NCBI RefSeq assembly: GCF_039543225.1
Contig: NZ_BAABJI010000002.1
Span: forward strand, 992,001-1,056,000
Source of the DNA: Mucilaginibacter defluvii
GTDB lineage: Bacteria; Bacteroidota; Bacteroidia; Sphingobacteriales; Sphingobacteriaceae
Reading direction: 5' to 3'
Length of the DNA stretch: 64,000 nt
Positions 17,819-27,047 of this stretch are shown one piece after another (the stretch's first letter is position 1; each line of letters starts with the position of its first letter). The notes under the pieces are model-generated. The model was given only the letters and a program-made list of their open reading frames with translations. It did no database searches and had not been told where the DNA came from. A program made the position numbers and the translations under genes.

Positions 17819-18550
17819 TTATTGGGTAAGTTCCGCGATCGCGGCGGTTATGCCGCTGCCCGCGTCGATGAAGAAAGCCGGCCCGGCGAGCAGGAATACC
17901 TCCGAAAGTGGCTGAAACTTAGTCAGGCCGCGGGATCTTAAAGAAGATTGTGAGCGGTATTCCGCAACGATTCCTTTCGCGACATTGGTCTGGACCAGGG
18001 CGGTCTTCGAGCTGATGCCGGCGTCCTTGATGTCGGTGGCCAGCGCAAAATTCCTGACGCCTAATTTCAGCGCTTCACGGGCTGCCACCCGGCCGACGCC
18101 GGTCATGATCGCTTCATCGAACCTGGCGCGGTCACCCAGGCCGATCAGCAGCAGCTTTTTTCCAGCGATGGTTCCCGGCGGCAGATCGAGGTAAAAGGTG
18201 GTCAGGTAACGTCCGTCAAACCTCCCTGTCTTCCTGATCTCCGTCAGCTGGCCTTTCAACGCCTCGTCCAGATGCACCAGGCCATTCAAAGAGGCCGGTA
18301 AGGCTGGCGGAGCGGTGTAGATATCACCCTCGGTGTACTCGAATACGCAGGCGACTTGAAGGTCGGCTGTCGTGGATGAAGGCCCCTGAACCAGACCTGT
18401 GAACCTGATGCCATCGACCGTTCCCCAGGTCATGGACGTCCCTACGGCCGTGGCCGTTTGCTGTGCCATACCGGTCAGGGTCCGGAAGATCAGTGCCAGT
18501 GCCATCAGGCTTCGGCCGATCTGCAGTGAATGTTTGTTCTTGTTTTCCAT
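17819..18550 (-). CDS. Exported protein with only the N-terminal domain of leucyl aminopeptidase (M17)
   Basis: This 243-aa protein has a signal peptide (SLMALALIFRTLTGMAQQ), followed by a domain resembling Peptidase_M17_N (KKLLLIGLGDRARFDEAIM, GVGRVAAREALKLGVRNFAL). The metal-binding catalytic domain of M17 (about 300 residues) is absent. It ends normally with a stop, so this is not an obvious frameshift. It is translated within an operon with a porin and an amidohydrolase. A binding or regulatory role is possible but unproven. Confidence 0.7.
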   Translation of the reverse strand: MENKNKHSLQIGRSLMALALIFRTLTGMAQQTATAVGTSMTWGTVDGIRFTGLVQGPSSTTADLQVACVFEYTEGDIYTAPPALPASLNGLVHLDEALKGQLTEIRKTGRFDGRYLTTFYLDLPPGTIAGKKLLLIGLGDRARFDEAIMTGVGRVAAREALKLGVRNFALATDIKDAGISSKTALVQTNVAKGIVAEYRSQSSLRSRGLTKFQPLSEVFLLAGPAFFIDAGSGITAAIAELTQ

Positions 18551-18562
18551 AGCGTTATTCCC

Positions 18563-19936
18563 TTAAAATTTGAATTGTACCTGATAACTCATAAAAAAGC
18601 CGTCCCTGTGATCGGCGATGATATCATTGATGAAGGCACCGGTCTTGAAGTATTGTACCCCGGAGTTGAAAGCAAGGTACCTGCTGATCTGCCATTCAGC
18701 CCCAGCCAGCAGGACCGTTCCGATGTAGCGCCTATCCGAGCCTCGGGAACCTGTGCTGAACCTGCCATTAGGCCGGTAAACGCCGTCGTTCAGCGAGTAT
18801 CGCCAGTTAAAGACCATGTCCAGCGTCAGCAGCAGCCTGCTGTACGCATTCCAGGTAAAGTACGGATGGAAATCGATCAGGTTTACCGGCCCCAGCTGGG
18901 GATTGAAACCGAAATAACCTGCCCGCGGATAGATCGGGTTGAAGGTCTGCAATTTGCCGTCGTCCGGCGACCCATCCCCCGAGATATAGTCATGACGCAG
19001 CCCTGCAAGGGGGCGGCCACCGATCCCGGCGAACTGATAGGCGATATCGACGGAGCCCGTCCACGCCCGGATATTTCTGTTACCGAATCTTCCCGATTGC
19101 CATGCCGCTTCGAGGTTATAATTGAATCCCTGGCCTTTGCGCCAGTAGCGGAGACCGTAGGTGTGCCGCAGCTCGTTGCCAGTGCCTTCCTCATACCGCA
19201 GTTCTTCCTGCCGGAAGCCGATGTAATAGAGGTCAAGGTTGCCTGCCTGCGACATGTCGAGCGTACCGTAGCCTCCCCAGAGCCCCGGTTTTTTTGACGT
19301 GACATTATCGAATATGCCTGGGTTTACTCGGGCGGCCGCAAGGGCGAAAGCGTCGAATGTAAAGCCTGCGGCGGTATACATGATCTTGGCGCCATCGAAG
19401 TACAGCCGCGCATTCGGTCCTTCCTGAACGGAGATCAGGCGGCCGCTTCCGTAATCGACCTCCTGTCTTCCCAGGCGCAGCCTGATCAAGTTCTTTCCGG
19501 TCCGGAATGGCGCCAGCTCAAGGAACAGGTTCTGTATATTGAGCCGGTCCTCATCGATCGGTCTGGGGCCGTTGTTGCGTCCGTCTTCCTGGGCGCTGCG
19601 CAGCTGCGCGAACATCCTCAGACGTTCATTCACCTGAAGATCAGCGTGGACGTTGAAACGCGCTGTGAAGTAAGGGTCGGTACCTTGGCCGTTCTCTCCC
19701 CAGTCCTCGTTCCGGACATAGTCATATTCTGCCCTGATCTCCCCGCCGGAAGACAGATACGGATACCCGGACCCGCTGCGGGACAAGGGCAGGTATTTGA
19801 ACGAAGAATATGCAGTCCTGGCCGAGTCTTTCAGGTGCAGGTAATTCTCATCGAAACGCATCAGCTTGAAAGACTGTGCACTGACACTTTTCGCTGTCAG
19901 CAGCAGGCAAACGATCATTTGCATCTCTCTTCTCAT
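18563..19936 (-). CDS. Alginate-export-family outer-membrane porin
   Basis: This 457-aa protein has a signal peptide (IVCLLLTAKSVSAQ) and a long beta-barrel typical of the Alginate_exp family (PF13372). Recognisable parts are GEIRAEYDYVRNEDWG near the N-terminus, RLRLGRQEVDYGSGRLIS in the middle, and YQVQFKF with a terminal Phe. In Bacteroidota this family is a general substrate channel and alginate need not be the substrate. It lies 12 bp before the M17-N-like gene and 25 bp after the amidohydrolase gene. Confidence 0.85.
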   Translation of the reverse strand: MRREMQMIVCLLLTAKSVSAQSFKLMRFDENYLHLKDSARTAYSSFKYLPLSRSGSGYPYLSSGGEIRAEYDYVRNEDWGENGQGTDPYFTARFNVHADLQVNERLRMFAQLRSAQEDGRNNGPRPIDEDRLNIQNLFLELAPFRTGKNLIRLRLGRQEVDYGSGRLISVQEGPNARLYFDGAKIMYTAAGFTFDAFALAAARVNPGIFDNVTSKKPGLWGGYGTLDMSQAGNLDLYYIGFRQEELRYEEGTGNELRHTYGLRYWRKGQGFNYNLEAAWQSGRFGNRNIRAWTGSVDIAYQFAGIGGRPLAGLRHDYISGDGSPDDGKLQTFNPIYPRAGYFGFNPQLGPVNLIDFHPYFTWNAYSRLLLTLDMVFNWRYSLNDGVYRPNGRFSTGSRGSDRRYIGTVLLAGAEWQISRYLAFNSGVQYFKTGAFINDIIADHRDGFFMSYQVQFKF

Positions 19937-19961
19937 TGGCTGGTCGTCCGCTCTTCCGTAA

Positions 19962-21740
19962 TTAATTTTTCTGGTAGCCGCCGTAGAATTTCACGGGCGA
20001 CCATTCTGGCATGACCGGCAAAGCGACGGGCGCGAATTCCCGGTAGCTATCGGCGCCATAAACGATCTTTCCGTCAACTATGGTCAATGCAGAAGTGATC
20101 CGCCTAATGTCTTCTTCCGGCACCTTGAAATAATCCTGTTCCAGTATCACCAGGTCGGCATAATTGTCTTTTAAAATCTTTCCTTTCTGTTTCTCACCGA
20201 TCAGGTCATAACCGCCCGAGGTAAGCAGTTTCAGTGCCACCGTCCGTTCAAGCGTATTTTCACGCGCCATTACCTGTGTTCCGCCGACGGTCTTACCTGT
20301 GGTCAGCCAGTATAAGGCGACCCAGGGATTATAGCTGGCAACACGTGTGGCATCCGTGCCGAGACCTACCCGGATCCCGCGCTGCAGCATTTTCCTGACC
20401 GGCGGCGCGGCCTGCGCGGCGGATCTCCCGTAACGCCGGATGAAGACCTCACCCTGGTAGGCCAGGCGGTGCTGCACGGCGATACCGCCGCCCAGCGCTT
20501 TGATCCGGTCCAGATTTTCGTCAGAGACCGTTTCGGCATGATCGAAGAACCAGGGCAGGCCGACGAGCGGTGTTTCCCTTTCCACCTGCTCGATCACGTT
20601 CAAAAAGCGGGTGATGCTTTCGTTGTAAGTGGCATGGATCCGGAAAGGCCAGCGTTTGCACACCAGCAGCGACACGACCTCTTTCAGGTTTTTTTCCATC
20701 GTGGCCGGGAGCTCCGGACGCTTGAACAGGAAATTCTCAAAATCCGCTGCGTCGGATACCAGGTTCTCGCCGCCGCCTTCGACGCGGTAGCCGACCGGAT
20801 CGCCGCCGCTCCGATTGCTGTGCTCGTCGATCGTGACCATACCGGTCCATTTAGAATAGTCCTGAAGTTCGGTTCCTTTTTTCTGCGCGAACAGGAAATA
20901 TGACAGTCTGAGCGTTATCTTTCCTTGTTTATTCAGCTCGTCGGTAATACGGTAATCGTCCGGAAAGTTCTGAAAGCCGCCGCCCGCATCCATCAGCGCC
21001 GTGACGCCGAGCCGGTTCAGTTCCGTCATAAACTGAAGCGTCGAATTAAGCTGCTCCGCCCGGCTCAGTTCCGGCAGTTTGGCCAGGGTTGAGTACAGGA
21101 CAAAAGCATTGGGTTCTGCGACCAGGTAACCGGTAGGGTCTCCATTGCTGTCCCGCTCGATCAGGCCGTCAGTAGGGTTCGGGGTGTCGCCAGTGATGTT
21201 CAGCGCTTTTAAGCCGGCCTTGTTCAGCCAGGCTTTCCCGTACAGATACAGGATGAAAGCCGGTACATCACCGGTGGCCTCGTTGATCTCTTCTGGTGTC
21301 GGCAGCCTTTTTTCCGCGAACTGATATTCGTTCCAGCCGCCGACCACCCTGACCCATTGGCCTTTCGGCGTTCTGGCGGACTGATCTTTCAGCATTTGCA
21401 GTGCGCGCTTCAGCGTGGTCACGCCGTCCCAGCGCAGTTCGGTATTGTAAAATCGTCCGCCCCTGATAAAATGCGTATGGCTATCGAACAGACCGGGGAT
21501 GACCCGCCGGCCTGCAGCGTCGATCAGCCTGGTCTTCGGGGACCCACGTTTGAGGACCTGCGCATTGCTGCCGGTCAGAACGATCCTGTTACCGGCGATG
21601 GCCACCGCCTGAACTTCCGTATTCCGGTCATCCAGCGTGGATATCCTGCCATTCGTGATGATGATATCCGCTTTCTGACCGTAGGCTGCGGCCGCGGTCA
21701 GCAACAGCAAAAAGCACCATTGCAGCGTGTGTTTTTTCAT
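19962..21740 (-). CDS. Exported YtcJ-like metal-dependent amidohydrolase
   Basis: This 592-aa protein has a signal peptide (WCFLLLLTAAAAYGQ), the amidohydrolase metal motif GLFDSHTHF near residue 85, further ligands in IHATYN and FFDHAET, and the terminal composite-domain part ADLVILEQDYF. It belongs to the amidohydrolase_3/YtcJ group; the natural substrate is unknown. It is first in the minus-strand operon with porin, M17-N protein and isochorismatase. Another isochorismatase gene lies 52 bp upstream. Confidence 0.9.
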   Translation of the reverse strand: MKKHTLQWCFLLLLTAAAAYGQKADIIITNGRISTLDDRNTEVQAVAIAGNRIVLTGSNAQVLKRGSPKTRLIDAAGRRVIPGLFDSHTHFIRGGRFYNTELRWDGVTTLKRALQMLKDQSARTPKGQWVRVVGGWNEYQFAEKRLPTPEEINEATGDVPAFILYLYGKAWLNKAGLKALNITGDTPNPTDGLIERDSNGDPTGYLVAEPNAFVLYSTLAKLPELSRAEQLNSTLQFMTELNRLGVTALMDAGGGFQNFPDDYRITDELNKQGKITLRLSYFLFAQKKGTELQDYSKWTGMVTIDEHSNRSGGDPVGYRVEGGGENLVSDAADFENFLFKRPELPATMEKNLKEVVSLLVCKRWPFRIHATYNESITRFLNVIEQVERETPLVGLPWFFDHAETVSDENLDRIKALGGGIAVQHRLAYQGEVFIRRYGRSAAQAAPPVRKMLQRGIRVGLGTDATRVASYNPWVALYWLTTGKTVGGTQVMARENTLERTVALKLLTSGGYDLIGEKQKGKILKDNYADLVILEQDYFKVPEEDIRRITSALTIVDGKIVYGADSYREFAPVALPVMPEWSPVKFYGGYQKN

Positions 21741-21792
21741 AGGTGATAGAAATAAGGGAGGCAGGTCTTTGACCTGACGGAGCTAGATAGAT

Positions 21793-22482
21793 TCAGTGCT
21801 TGAGCATGTCGTGCGCATACAGGAGGCCGAGGCCGTATGCACCGCCGTAACGTTTAACGAGGTCGTTGACCGGTCCGTAGGTCGCTTTCCGCGACCAGTC
21901 GCGCTGCAGCTCCAGCAGATACTGGATAGCGGTCATCGGCCGTGCACCGGCCTGCACCATACGCGTTACGGCCTGGTCATGAGCCTCCCGCGTCACGTCT
22001 CCGCAGGCGTCGGTCAGCACGTAGACCTCGTAATCTTCGCTGATCGCGGATAAGACCGGTCCTACGATGCATACGCTCGTCCAGAGGCCGGAGAAAACGA
22101 TCTTCTTTTTATTCTTTCCGGTGATCGCTTTGTGTGCGTTCATGTCCTCCCAGGTGTTCATGGTCGTCCGGTCGATGTAACCCGAGCTCTCCTGCGGGTA
22201 GAACCCTTTGATCTCGGGGAAGACCGGTCCGGCAAAAGATCTTTCCGCAACGGTCGTGATCACCGTAGGTACCTTGAATATTCTGGATGCGCCGGCCACA
22301 ATAGCCACGTTGTTCCGTAATTCGTCGGCGGTGATGTTTTTGGTCGCAAATGCCATCTGCCCTTCATGGTCGATCATCACCAGCGTGTGGTTGTTCGGAT
22401 CAAGCAGTTCGGGACTTGGTTTCTGGGCCGTCGCCGCAATGGTACAGCAGGCCATCAGGAGAGAGAGGATGTTTTTTTTCAT
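21793..22482 (-). CDS. Exported isochorismatase-family hydrolase, copy 2
   Basis: From the ATG at 22482 (229 aa) the protein begins with a signal peptide (ILSLLMACCTIAATAQ); the longer open frame to 22605 adds residues with no coding look. The hydrolase core has LVMIDHEGQMAF, RTTMNTWED and the Cys in FSGLWTSVCIVGPVL. It differs from copies 1 and 3 by being exported. Followed after 52 bp by the amidohydrolase operon, it may work on the same compound in the periplasm (inference). Confidence 0.87.
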   Translation of the reverse strand: MKKNILSLLMACCTIAATAQKPSPELLDPNNHTLVMIDHEGQMAFATKNITADELRNNVAIVAGASRIFKVPTVITTVAERSFAGPVFPEIKGFYPQESSGYIDRTTMNTWEDMNAHKAITGKNKKKIVFSGLWTSVCIVGPVLSAISEDYEVYVLTDACGDVTREAHDQAVTRMVQAGARPMTAIQYLLELQRDWSRKATYGPVNDLVKRYGGAYGLGLLYAHDMLKH

Positions 22483-22663
22483 AGCAGTATGTTTTAAAGT
22501 TGAAGATGCTAACCGCACCGACCATAACCGCCCGCTCCATTCCTTATGTCTCCCGGTCAACGCCGCAACTGACACAAAATTGGCGATCCTAAAACTGCTG
22601 TCCATTTAACTACTTCAAGAAATCGCCGGGCTGAACGATTTATGGAGCGATCGCCCATAGGGA

Positions 22664-22849
22664 TCAGACCTGGTTGTCCCAGATCCTGAGCTGATCCTCC
22701 TGAAAGTACAGCTGTTGCTTCTCTCCGTACCTGACCAGGTACCGGTTCTGCGATCTGTCGAAAAGGACCACGGTCCCGTAAACGTTCTTCATAGGCCCTT
22801 CGGTCGCGGTAACCCTGTCTCCGACATTGAATTTTTGTGTTGTGTCCAT
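22664..22849 (-). CDS. Small SH3/KOW-like protein of unknown function
   Basis: This 61-aa protein has a pattern of short strands (KFNVGDRVTATEGPMKN, YGTVVLFD, RYLVRYGEKQQLYF) like an SH3 or KOW barrel, and it ends LRIWDNQV. It has a proper ATG and lies 47 bp downstream of the pirin gene. Codon composition matches neighbours. The function is not known. Confidence 0.6.
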   Translation of the reverse strand: MDTTQKFNVGDRVTATEGPMKNVYGTVVLFDRSQNRYLVRYGEKQQLYFQEDQLRIWDNQV

Positions 22850-22896
22850 TGTTCTTCGATTTTAGATGTGATCTGTTTCTGTTCAGGCAGGGCAAT

Positions 22897-23787
22897 TCAG
22901 ACCTTACCGGCCGCCGATCTTTGTTCGTCGTAATGTATCTTGCCGTAATCGCCGTTGTAAAAGTCCCGGTAAGCATCGGCGATCTCCAGTTCGGAATTCA
23001 TGACAAAAGGCCCTTCGGCGACTATGGGTTCGGCATAAGTTTCGCCGCCGAATACCAGGTAATCGCAGGCCTGCGCCTCCTCATTCACCATTTCCAGTAT
23101 CCCCGCATTCCTGTCGTATTCGATGAACTCGCCTGCGGCGAAACGCTCATCGTTGATCAAGCCGGGCAGCGTTGGCAGGTAAACAGCTGTTTCCAGCTTA
23201 TCGGCGATCTCCAGGGAGAACCGCGCCCCGGGCTCCAGGCGGACATGGTAAAGGAACTGTACGGAATAATCAGGGATCACCGATTTCAGCTTTTCAAAGC
23301 TGCCGGCGATCACTTTGATCCATCCTTTTCCGTCGGGCAGCAGTTTGAACGGAACATCACGGCCTTCAATGGCCATATAAGCAGGATTGCCGGCTTTGAC
23401 ATCCGGTGGCAGGTTGATCCAGAACTGGAAGGCATGGATCAGTTTGGAGTCGCCCTGTGAATCGTAATTAAGCGTTTCGTCATGGACGATGCCATTGCCG
23501 GCATTCATCCATTGTACGCCGCCGGAATGTACCTTGGCATAATTCCCGGCACTGTCAAAATGCTCGTCTTCACCCTGGAGGATATAGCTTAGCGTCGCGA
23601 TTCCCCTGTGCGGATGCGCGCCGGTCCCTTTTTGCTGGATACCGGTCTGGATCTTCGGAACGATGTGATCGAGAAACACGAATGGTCCGACCGCATCTGC
23701 ATACCTGTTGGCCAGAATTCGGTAGATCTCCATGTCGCCGATATCGGCCCTTTGACCTTTTGTGGAGAAACTGCTTTTCTTTTTCAT
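22897..23787 (-). CDS. Pirin-family protein
   Basis: From the ATG at 23787 (296 aa) this is a bicupin pirin. The N-terminal metal site appears as GAHPHRGIATLSY and EHFDSAG, and the HSGGVQWMNAGNGIVHDE block is intact. Pirins are cytoplasmic metal-binding proteins, some with quercetinase activity; the target here is unknown. It lies 35 bp downstream of an LLM flavin oxidoreductase gene, and both are probably cotranscribed. Confidence 0.92.
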   Translation of the reverse strand: MKKKSSFSTKGQRADIGDMEIYRILANRYADAVGPFVFLDHIVPKIQTGIQQKGTGAHPHRGIATLSYILQGEDEHFDSAGNYAKVHSGGVQWMNAGNGIVHDETLNYDSQGDSKLIHAFQFWINLPPDVKAGNPAYMAIEGRDVPFKLLPDGKGWIKVIAGSFEKLKSVIPDYSVQFLYHVRLEPGARFSLEIADKLETAVYLPTLPGLINDERFAAGEFIEYDRNAGILEMVNEEAQACDYLVFGGETYAEPIVAEGPFVMNSELEIADAYRDFYNGDYGKIHYDEQRSAAGKV

Positions 23788-23822
23788 GGTCTTTGTTTGA
23801 TGATAATTGGTTAAATGGCCGT

Positions 23823-24848
23823 TCACCGGCTGGCGTTCCTGACTTTCGGTATCACTTTCGTGCCGATCAACTCGATCGAGCTTAGTAACTGCTCATGGCT
23901 CAGGCCCGCAATGTCCATCTGGAAGGTGAACCGGTCTATGCCGCCCAGCGCCTCGCTGTGCCTCAGCAGCTTTTCGGCTACCGTATCCGGGCCGCCGACG
24001 ATGAGCACCCCTTTGGGACCAACCTGGCTGTCGAACTGGCTTCTGGTAACCGGCGGCCACCCGCGCTCGCGTCCGGCCTTGGTCCAGGTCTCTGCATATC
24101 CCGGGTAATATTCCCCGATCGCAGACCGGTCGTCCTCGCCGACATAGCCCGGCGAGTGCAGGCCTATTTTAAGCTGGTCCGGGCTAAAGCCGGCCTCAGC
24201 ACCGGACTTCCGGTAGAGATCGATCAGCGGGCGGAACCGCTCGGTCTCGCCGCCGATCACGGCGACCATTAAGGGCAGACCCAGCATTCCGGCACGGACG
24301 AATGACTGGGGTGTTCCGCCGACGCCGACCCAGACGGGCAGCTTTTCCTGGACCGGCCGCGGGTAGACCGGCTGATCCTTCATTTCGGGGCGGAAGGTCC
24401 CTTTCCAGGTCACGAACTCTTCATCGCGGATCTGGAGCAGGAGTTTCAACTTTTCCTTGAATAATGCGTCGTAGCTGTTCAGGTCGTAGCCGAATAAAGG
24501 ATAAGCTTCGACGGCGCTGCCCCGGCCGACGACGATCTCCGCCCGCCCCTTCGAAATGATATCCAGCGTAGCGAAGCTCTGGAAGACGCGCACCGGGTCT
24601 GACGTGCTGAGCACGGTCACGGCGCTCGTCAGCCTGATCCTGCTCGTACGTGCTGCCGCAGCCGCCAGAATGACCGACGGCACGGAGTCCAGGTATTCCT
24701 TTTTGTGATGTTCGCCGATGCCGAAGATATCAAGACCCGCCTGGTCGGCGGCCACGATCCTGTCCAGCAGCTGCGCCATGGCATCAACACTGTTCAGCTC
24801 GTTGCTTCCGTACATGGCCGATGCAAAGCTATCGATGCCTATTTCCAT
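23823..24848 (-). CDS. LLM-class flavin-dependent oxidoreductase
   Basis: This 341-aa protein is a luciferase-like monooxygenase. Visible parts are the N-terminal MEIGIDSFASAMYG, the FGIGEHHKKEYLDS block, RIRLTSAVTVLSTSDPVRV, and GRAEIVVGRGS at the flavin pocket. It is an FMN- or F420-type TIM barrel; FMN is more likely in Bacteroidota. It is first of the pirin operon. The substrate is unknown. Confidence 0.92.
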   Translation of the reverse strand: MEIGIDSFASAMYGSNELNSVDAMAQLLDRIVAADQAGLDIFGIGEHHKKEYLDSVPSVILAAAAARTSRIRLTSAVTVLSTSDPVRVFQSFATLDIISKGRAEIVVGRGSAVEAYPLFGYDLNSYDALFKEKLKLLLQIRDEEFVTWKGTFRPEMKDQPVYPRPVQEKLPVWVGVGGTPQSFVRAGMLGLPLMVAVIGGETERFRPLIDLYRKSGAEAGFSPDQLKIGLHSPGYVGEDDRSAIGEYYPGYAETWTKAGRERGWPPVTRSQFDSQVGPKGVLIVGGPDTVAEKLLRHSEALGGIDRFTFQMDIAGLSHEQLLSSIELIGTKVIPKVRNASR

Positions 24849-24927
24849 ATGATTGTTCTTTATAGCTGTCGCTGCGGCTCTTCCTGCAGGACAATTGATG
24901 TTATTTAATTTTGTTAATCGTTATCAC

Positions 24928-25263
24928 TCAGGATGCCGCGGAAGACCTGACCAACGGACTGATCGTTCCTTTCATCGGATAAAAGCTTCCGTCAGGCAGG
25001 GTCGCATTGCTGTAAAGTATCCCGTTCTCATGATCTTCGATATGTGTCACCGTTGCACCGGTCGCTTCTTTCCACGCGACCATGAAGACCTGCGGACGCA
25101 CCTCGGCGACCGTGATCTTCACTTTTTCGGTATGTCCCGGTTCACCCGGACCGCCGCCTTCGATGATCTTGAATACCAATGTTTCATCGGTCTCGAAATA
25201 TAGCTCGGACCTGAACGCGCCGAGGTCGGCCAGGAACAGTTTACCGGTCAGTTCATGCTTCAT
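24928..25263 (-). CDS. MoaF-N-terminal-like small protein
   Basis: This 111-aa protein has a lipocalin-like pattern of strands (FRSELYFETDETLVFKII, KVKITVAEVRPQVFMVAWKE, TVTHIEDHENGILYSN) resembling the MoaF N-terminal domain family. It is a cytoplasmic protein. Its start overlaps the end of the upstream NTF2-like gene by 11 bp, so translation is coupled. The function is unknown. Confidence 0.68.
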   Translation of the reverse strand: MKHELTGKLFLADLGAFRSELYFETDETLVFKIIEGGGPGEPGHTEKVKITVAEVRPQVFMVAWKEATGATVTHIEDHENGILYSNATLPDGSFYPMKGTISPLVRSSAAS

Positions 25264-25651
25264 GTGCAGCAGGTATTACATAACTGAATGAGGTCATGGG
25301 ATTGCCGCTCACCGTTTTGCTGGAATGCACCTCGGACTGGACAACGTCCCAGTGTTCGGCGATCCTGCCGTTCTCCAGCCTGAAGATGTCGACCACGATA
25401 AGCGGCGAAGGTCCCCAGCCTTGTACCTGGCTGTGCGCGAGAACGAGGTCGTTAGACTCTACGAAAATGCCCGGTTCCCAACGGAAACCCGGCTCGATGT
25501 GTTCAAGAAGGTCCCGCAATCCCTGATGCCCGTTCGCCATCAAGGGGTTATGCTGGATGTAATTCTCCTGCCAGTATCGTTCTATGGCGCTGTGGTCACG
25601 CTCGGTGAAGAATTCCTTCATTGCCCGGACCACGATCTCTTTGTTTGTCAT
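25253..25651 (-). CDS. SnoaL/NTF2-like protein (copy a)
   Basis: This 132-aa protein matches the SnoaL-like polyketide-cyclase family: KEIVVRAMKEFFTERDHSAIERYW, the YIQHNPLMANGHQG motif and IVVDIFRLENGRIAEHWDVVQ. These features are typical of small cone-fold proteins with possible isomerase or binding roles. It is coupled to the MoaF-like gene downstream and sits 44 bp after a second NTF2-like gene. Confidence 0.88.
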   Translation of the reverse strand: MTNKEIVVRAMKEFFTERDHSAIERYWQENYIQHNPLMANGHQGLRDLLEHIEPGFRWEPGIFVESNDLVLAHSQVQGWGPSPLIVVDIFRLENGRIAEHWDVVQSEVHSSKTVSGNPMTSFSYVIPAAHEA

Positions 25652-25695
25652 GATGATGGTTTGATGAATGTTGTAATTGGTTTTTCAAAGGCTGG

Positions 25696-26064
25696 TCACT
25701 TCGGTCCTGTGTCCAGGAACACGTAAAGTGCGCCGATCCTGCCTTCCCGGAACTGCACGATATCCATTCCCGTGGCGACAGGCGACTGACCGGAAGGGCC
25801 CGCACCCCAGACAAGCCGGCCGATCCCGTTATTGATGATGACCGGACCCAGTTTGGTGAATATGAAATTCGCGGGCAGCACCTTTTGTGTAGCGGAAACG
25901 CTTTGATCGATCGCGTCGATGCCCGTCACCTGGTCTTCCACGTGGTTCAAAGTGGCCGACTCCGTATATAATTCTTCGATGGCCTTCCGCCTGGCGGCCG
26001 GGTCGCGTTCGTTCCAGACCCGGTCAAGGTTGTTCTCCATGATCCGGGATAGTTCATTATTCAT
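25696..26064 (-). CDS. NTF2-like protein (copy b)
   Basis: This 122-aa protein has the same cone fold as its neighbour: ENNLDRVWNERDPAARRKAI, YTESATLNHVEDQVTGID, and a final strand IVQFREGRIGALYVFLD. Similarity to copy a is low outside the fold. It is first of a three-gene minus-strand set (b, a, MoaF-like) lying downstream of an isochorismatase gene, from which it is separated by a large hairpin. Confidence 0.82.
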   Translation of the reverse strand: MNNELSRIMENNLDRVWNERDPAARRKAIEELYTESATLNHVEDQVTGIDAIDQSVSATQKVLPANFIFTKLGPVIINNGIGRLVWGAGPSGQSPVATGMDIVQFREGRIGALYVFLDTGPK

Positions 26065-26097
26065 GGTCTTTGAATATTAAAGGTTGATCATTCAGCA

Positions 26098-26134
26098 GCA
26101 GGCGGCATCCCGGCCGGGCCGGGATGCCGCCTGC
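26098..26134. terminator. Very strong G+C-rich hairpin
   Basis: A 17-bp perfect stem (26098-26114 with 26118-26134) closes a 3-base loop between the isochorismatase stop (26142) and the next minus-strand gene. No T-tract follows on the minus strand, so it may stop transcription weakly or protect the 3' end. Confidence 0.6.
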
Positions 26135-26141
26135 GATTCGA

Positions 26142-26798
26142 CTACTTCTCAGCTGGTACCGGTGTGGCCAGTAACTGCAGTTCCCACGCTAAGGCTACGC
26201 CGCTGGCACCGCCGTTCTCGAACAGTACACTGGCCAGCTGACCTGCAGTCTCTGTCCGTGCCCAGTCACGCTGCCATTCAGAAGCGACGGCCAGCCAGTT
26301 GATCGGCGTGATACCGTGTTGCACCATGCGGCGCACCGCCATATCATGGGCTTCCTTGGATACTGCCCCGCAAGCGTCCGTAACAACGAAAACATCATAG
26401 CCTTCTGCGACCGCCTGGATCGCCGGCATCGCCACGCATACTTCCGTCCATAAGCCTGCAATGATCAGCTGCTTACGGCCGCTTGCAGCAACGATATCGG
26501 TAACGGCGGGATCTTGCCAAGTATTGATGAAGGTGCGGTTGATCGGCTTCTGGTCCGGGAAGAGTTCCTGCAGCTGCTTGATGATCAGGCCGCCGCGTTC
26601 TTCGATTACGGTTGTAAGGATGGTTGGGACTTTGAATACCTTAGCCGCTTTGGAAAGGCCCGTCACATTGTTGATGATGACGGCCGGGTCGTGGCTGTTC
26701 AGGTTGGTGAATTGAAAAGGCTGGTGATCGATCAGTACAAGGATACTGTCTTCCGGGCGTAACAAGGCGTCAAGGCCTTTTTTTTGGTTGTTTGACAT
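26142..26798 (-). CDS. Isochorismatase-family hydrolase (YcaC-like), copy 3
   Basis: This 218-aa protein is closest to YcaC by pattern: Asp in ILVLIDHQPFQ, RTFINTWQD, Cys in IAGLWTEVCVAMPAIQ, and DACGAVSKEAHDMAV. It has no signal peptide. Together with copies 1 and 2 this makes three paralogues within 10 kb. A repeat-rich 250-bp region lies upstream and may hold its promoter. Confidence 0.92.
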   Translation of the reverse strand: MSNNQKKGLDALLRPEDSILVLIDHQPFQFTNLNSHDPAVIINNVTGLSKAAKVFKVPTILTTVIEERGGLIIKQLQELFPDQKPINRTFINTWQDPAVTDIVAASGRKQLIIAGLWTEVCVAMPAIQAVAEGYDVFVVTDACGAVSKEAHDMAVRRMVQHGITPINWLAVASEWQRDWARTETAGQLASVLFENGGASGVALAWELQLLATPVPAEK

Positions 26799-26989
26799 GG
26801 TCTGATAGTTGTATGGTTTATAGATAAATAAATTTTCTCCTGTGCTGCAATGACCCGCTTACCGTCCTTTAATGACAGGCAGGCAGATCATGGGCAAAGA
26901 TCCGCAGGACAAAACCCTTGTCCTGGTTTTGCCTGGGGCGTGTGCCGCTTGTTTCTGCAAATCTCCCGCTTACCGCCGAAACAGCACGT

Positions 26990-27024
26990 CGACATAAACC
27001 TATAAAAGTTATAGACCTATGTCG
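26990..27024. promoter_or_regulatory. Imperfect inverted repeat with GACCTATGTC box
   Basis: CGACATA...CCTATAA at 26990-27005 pairs with TTATAGACCTATGTCG at 27009-27024 (13 of 16 positions). It is located about 200 bp upstream of the isochorismatase copy 3 start. The box GACCTATGTC (27014-27023) recurs at 31113-31122, with an AAAAG the same distance before it. It is a candidate operator or promoter element. Confidence 0.45.
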
Positions 27025-27047
27025 ATGCTCCGTCGTTATCGCGGTCC

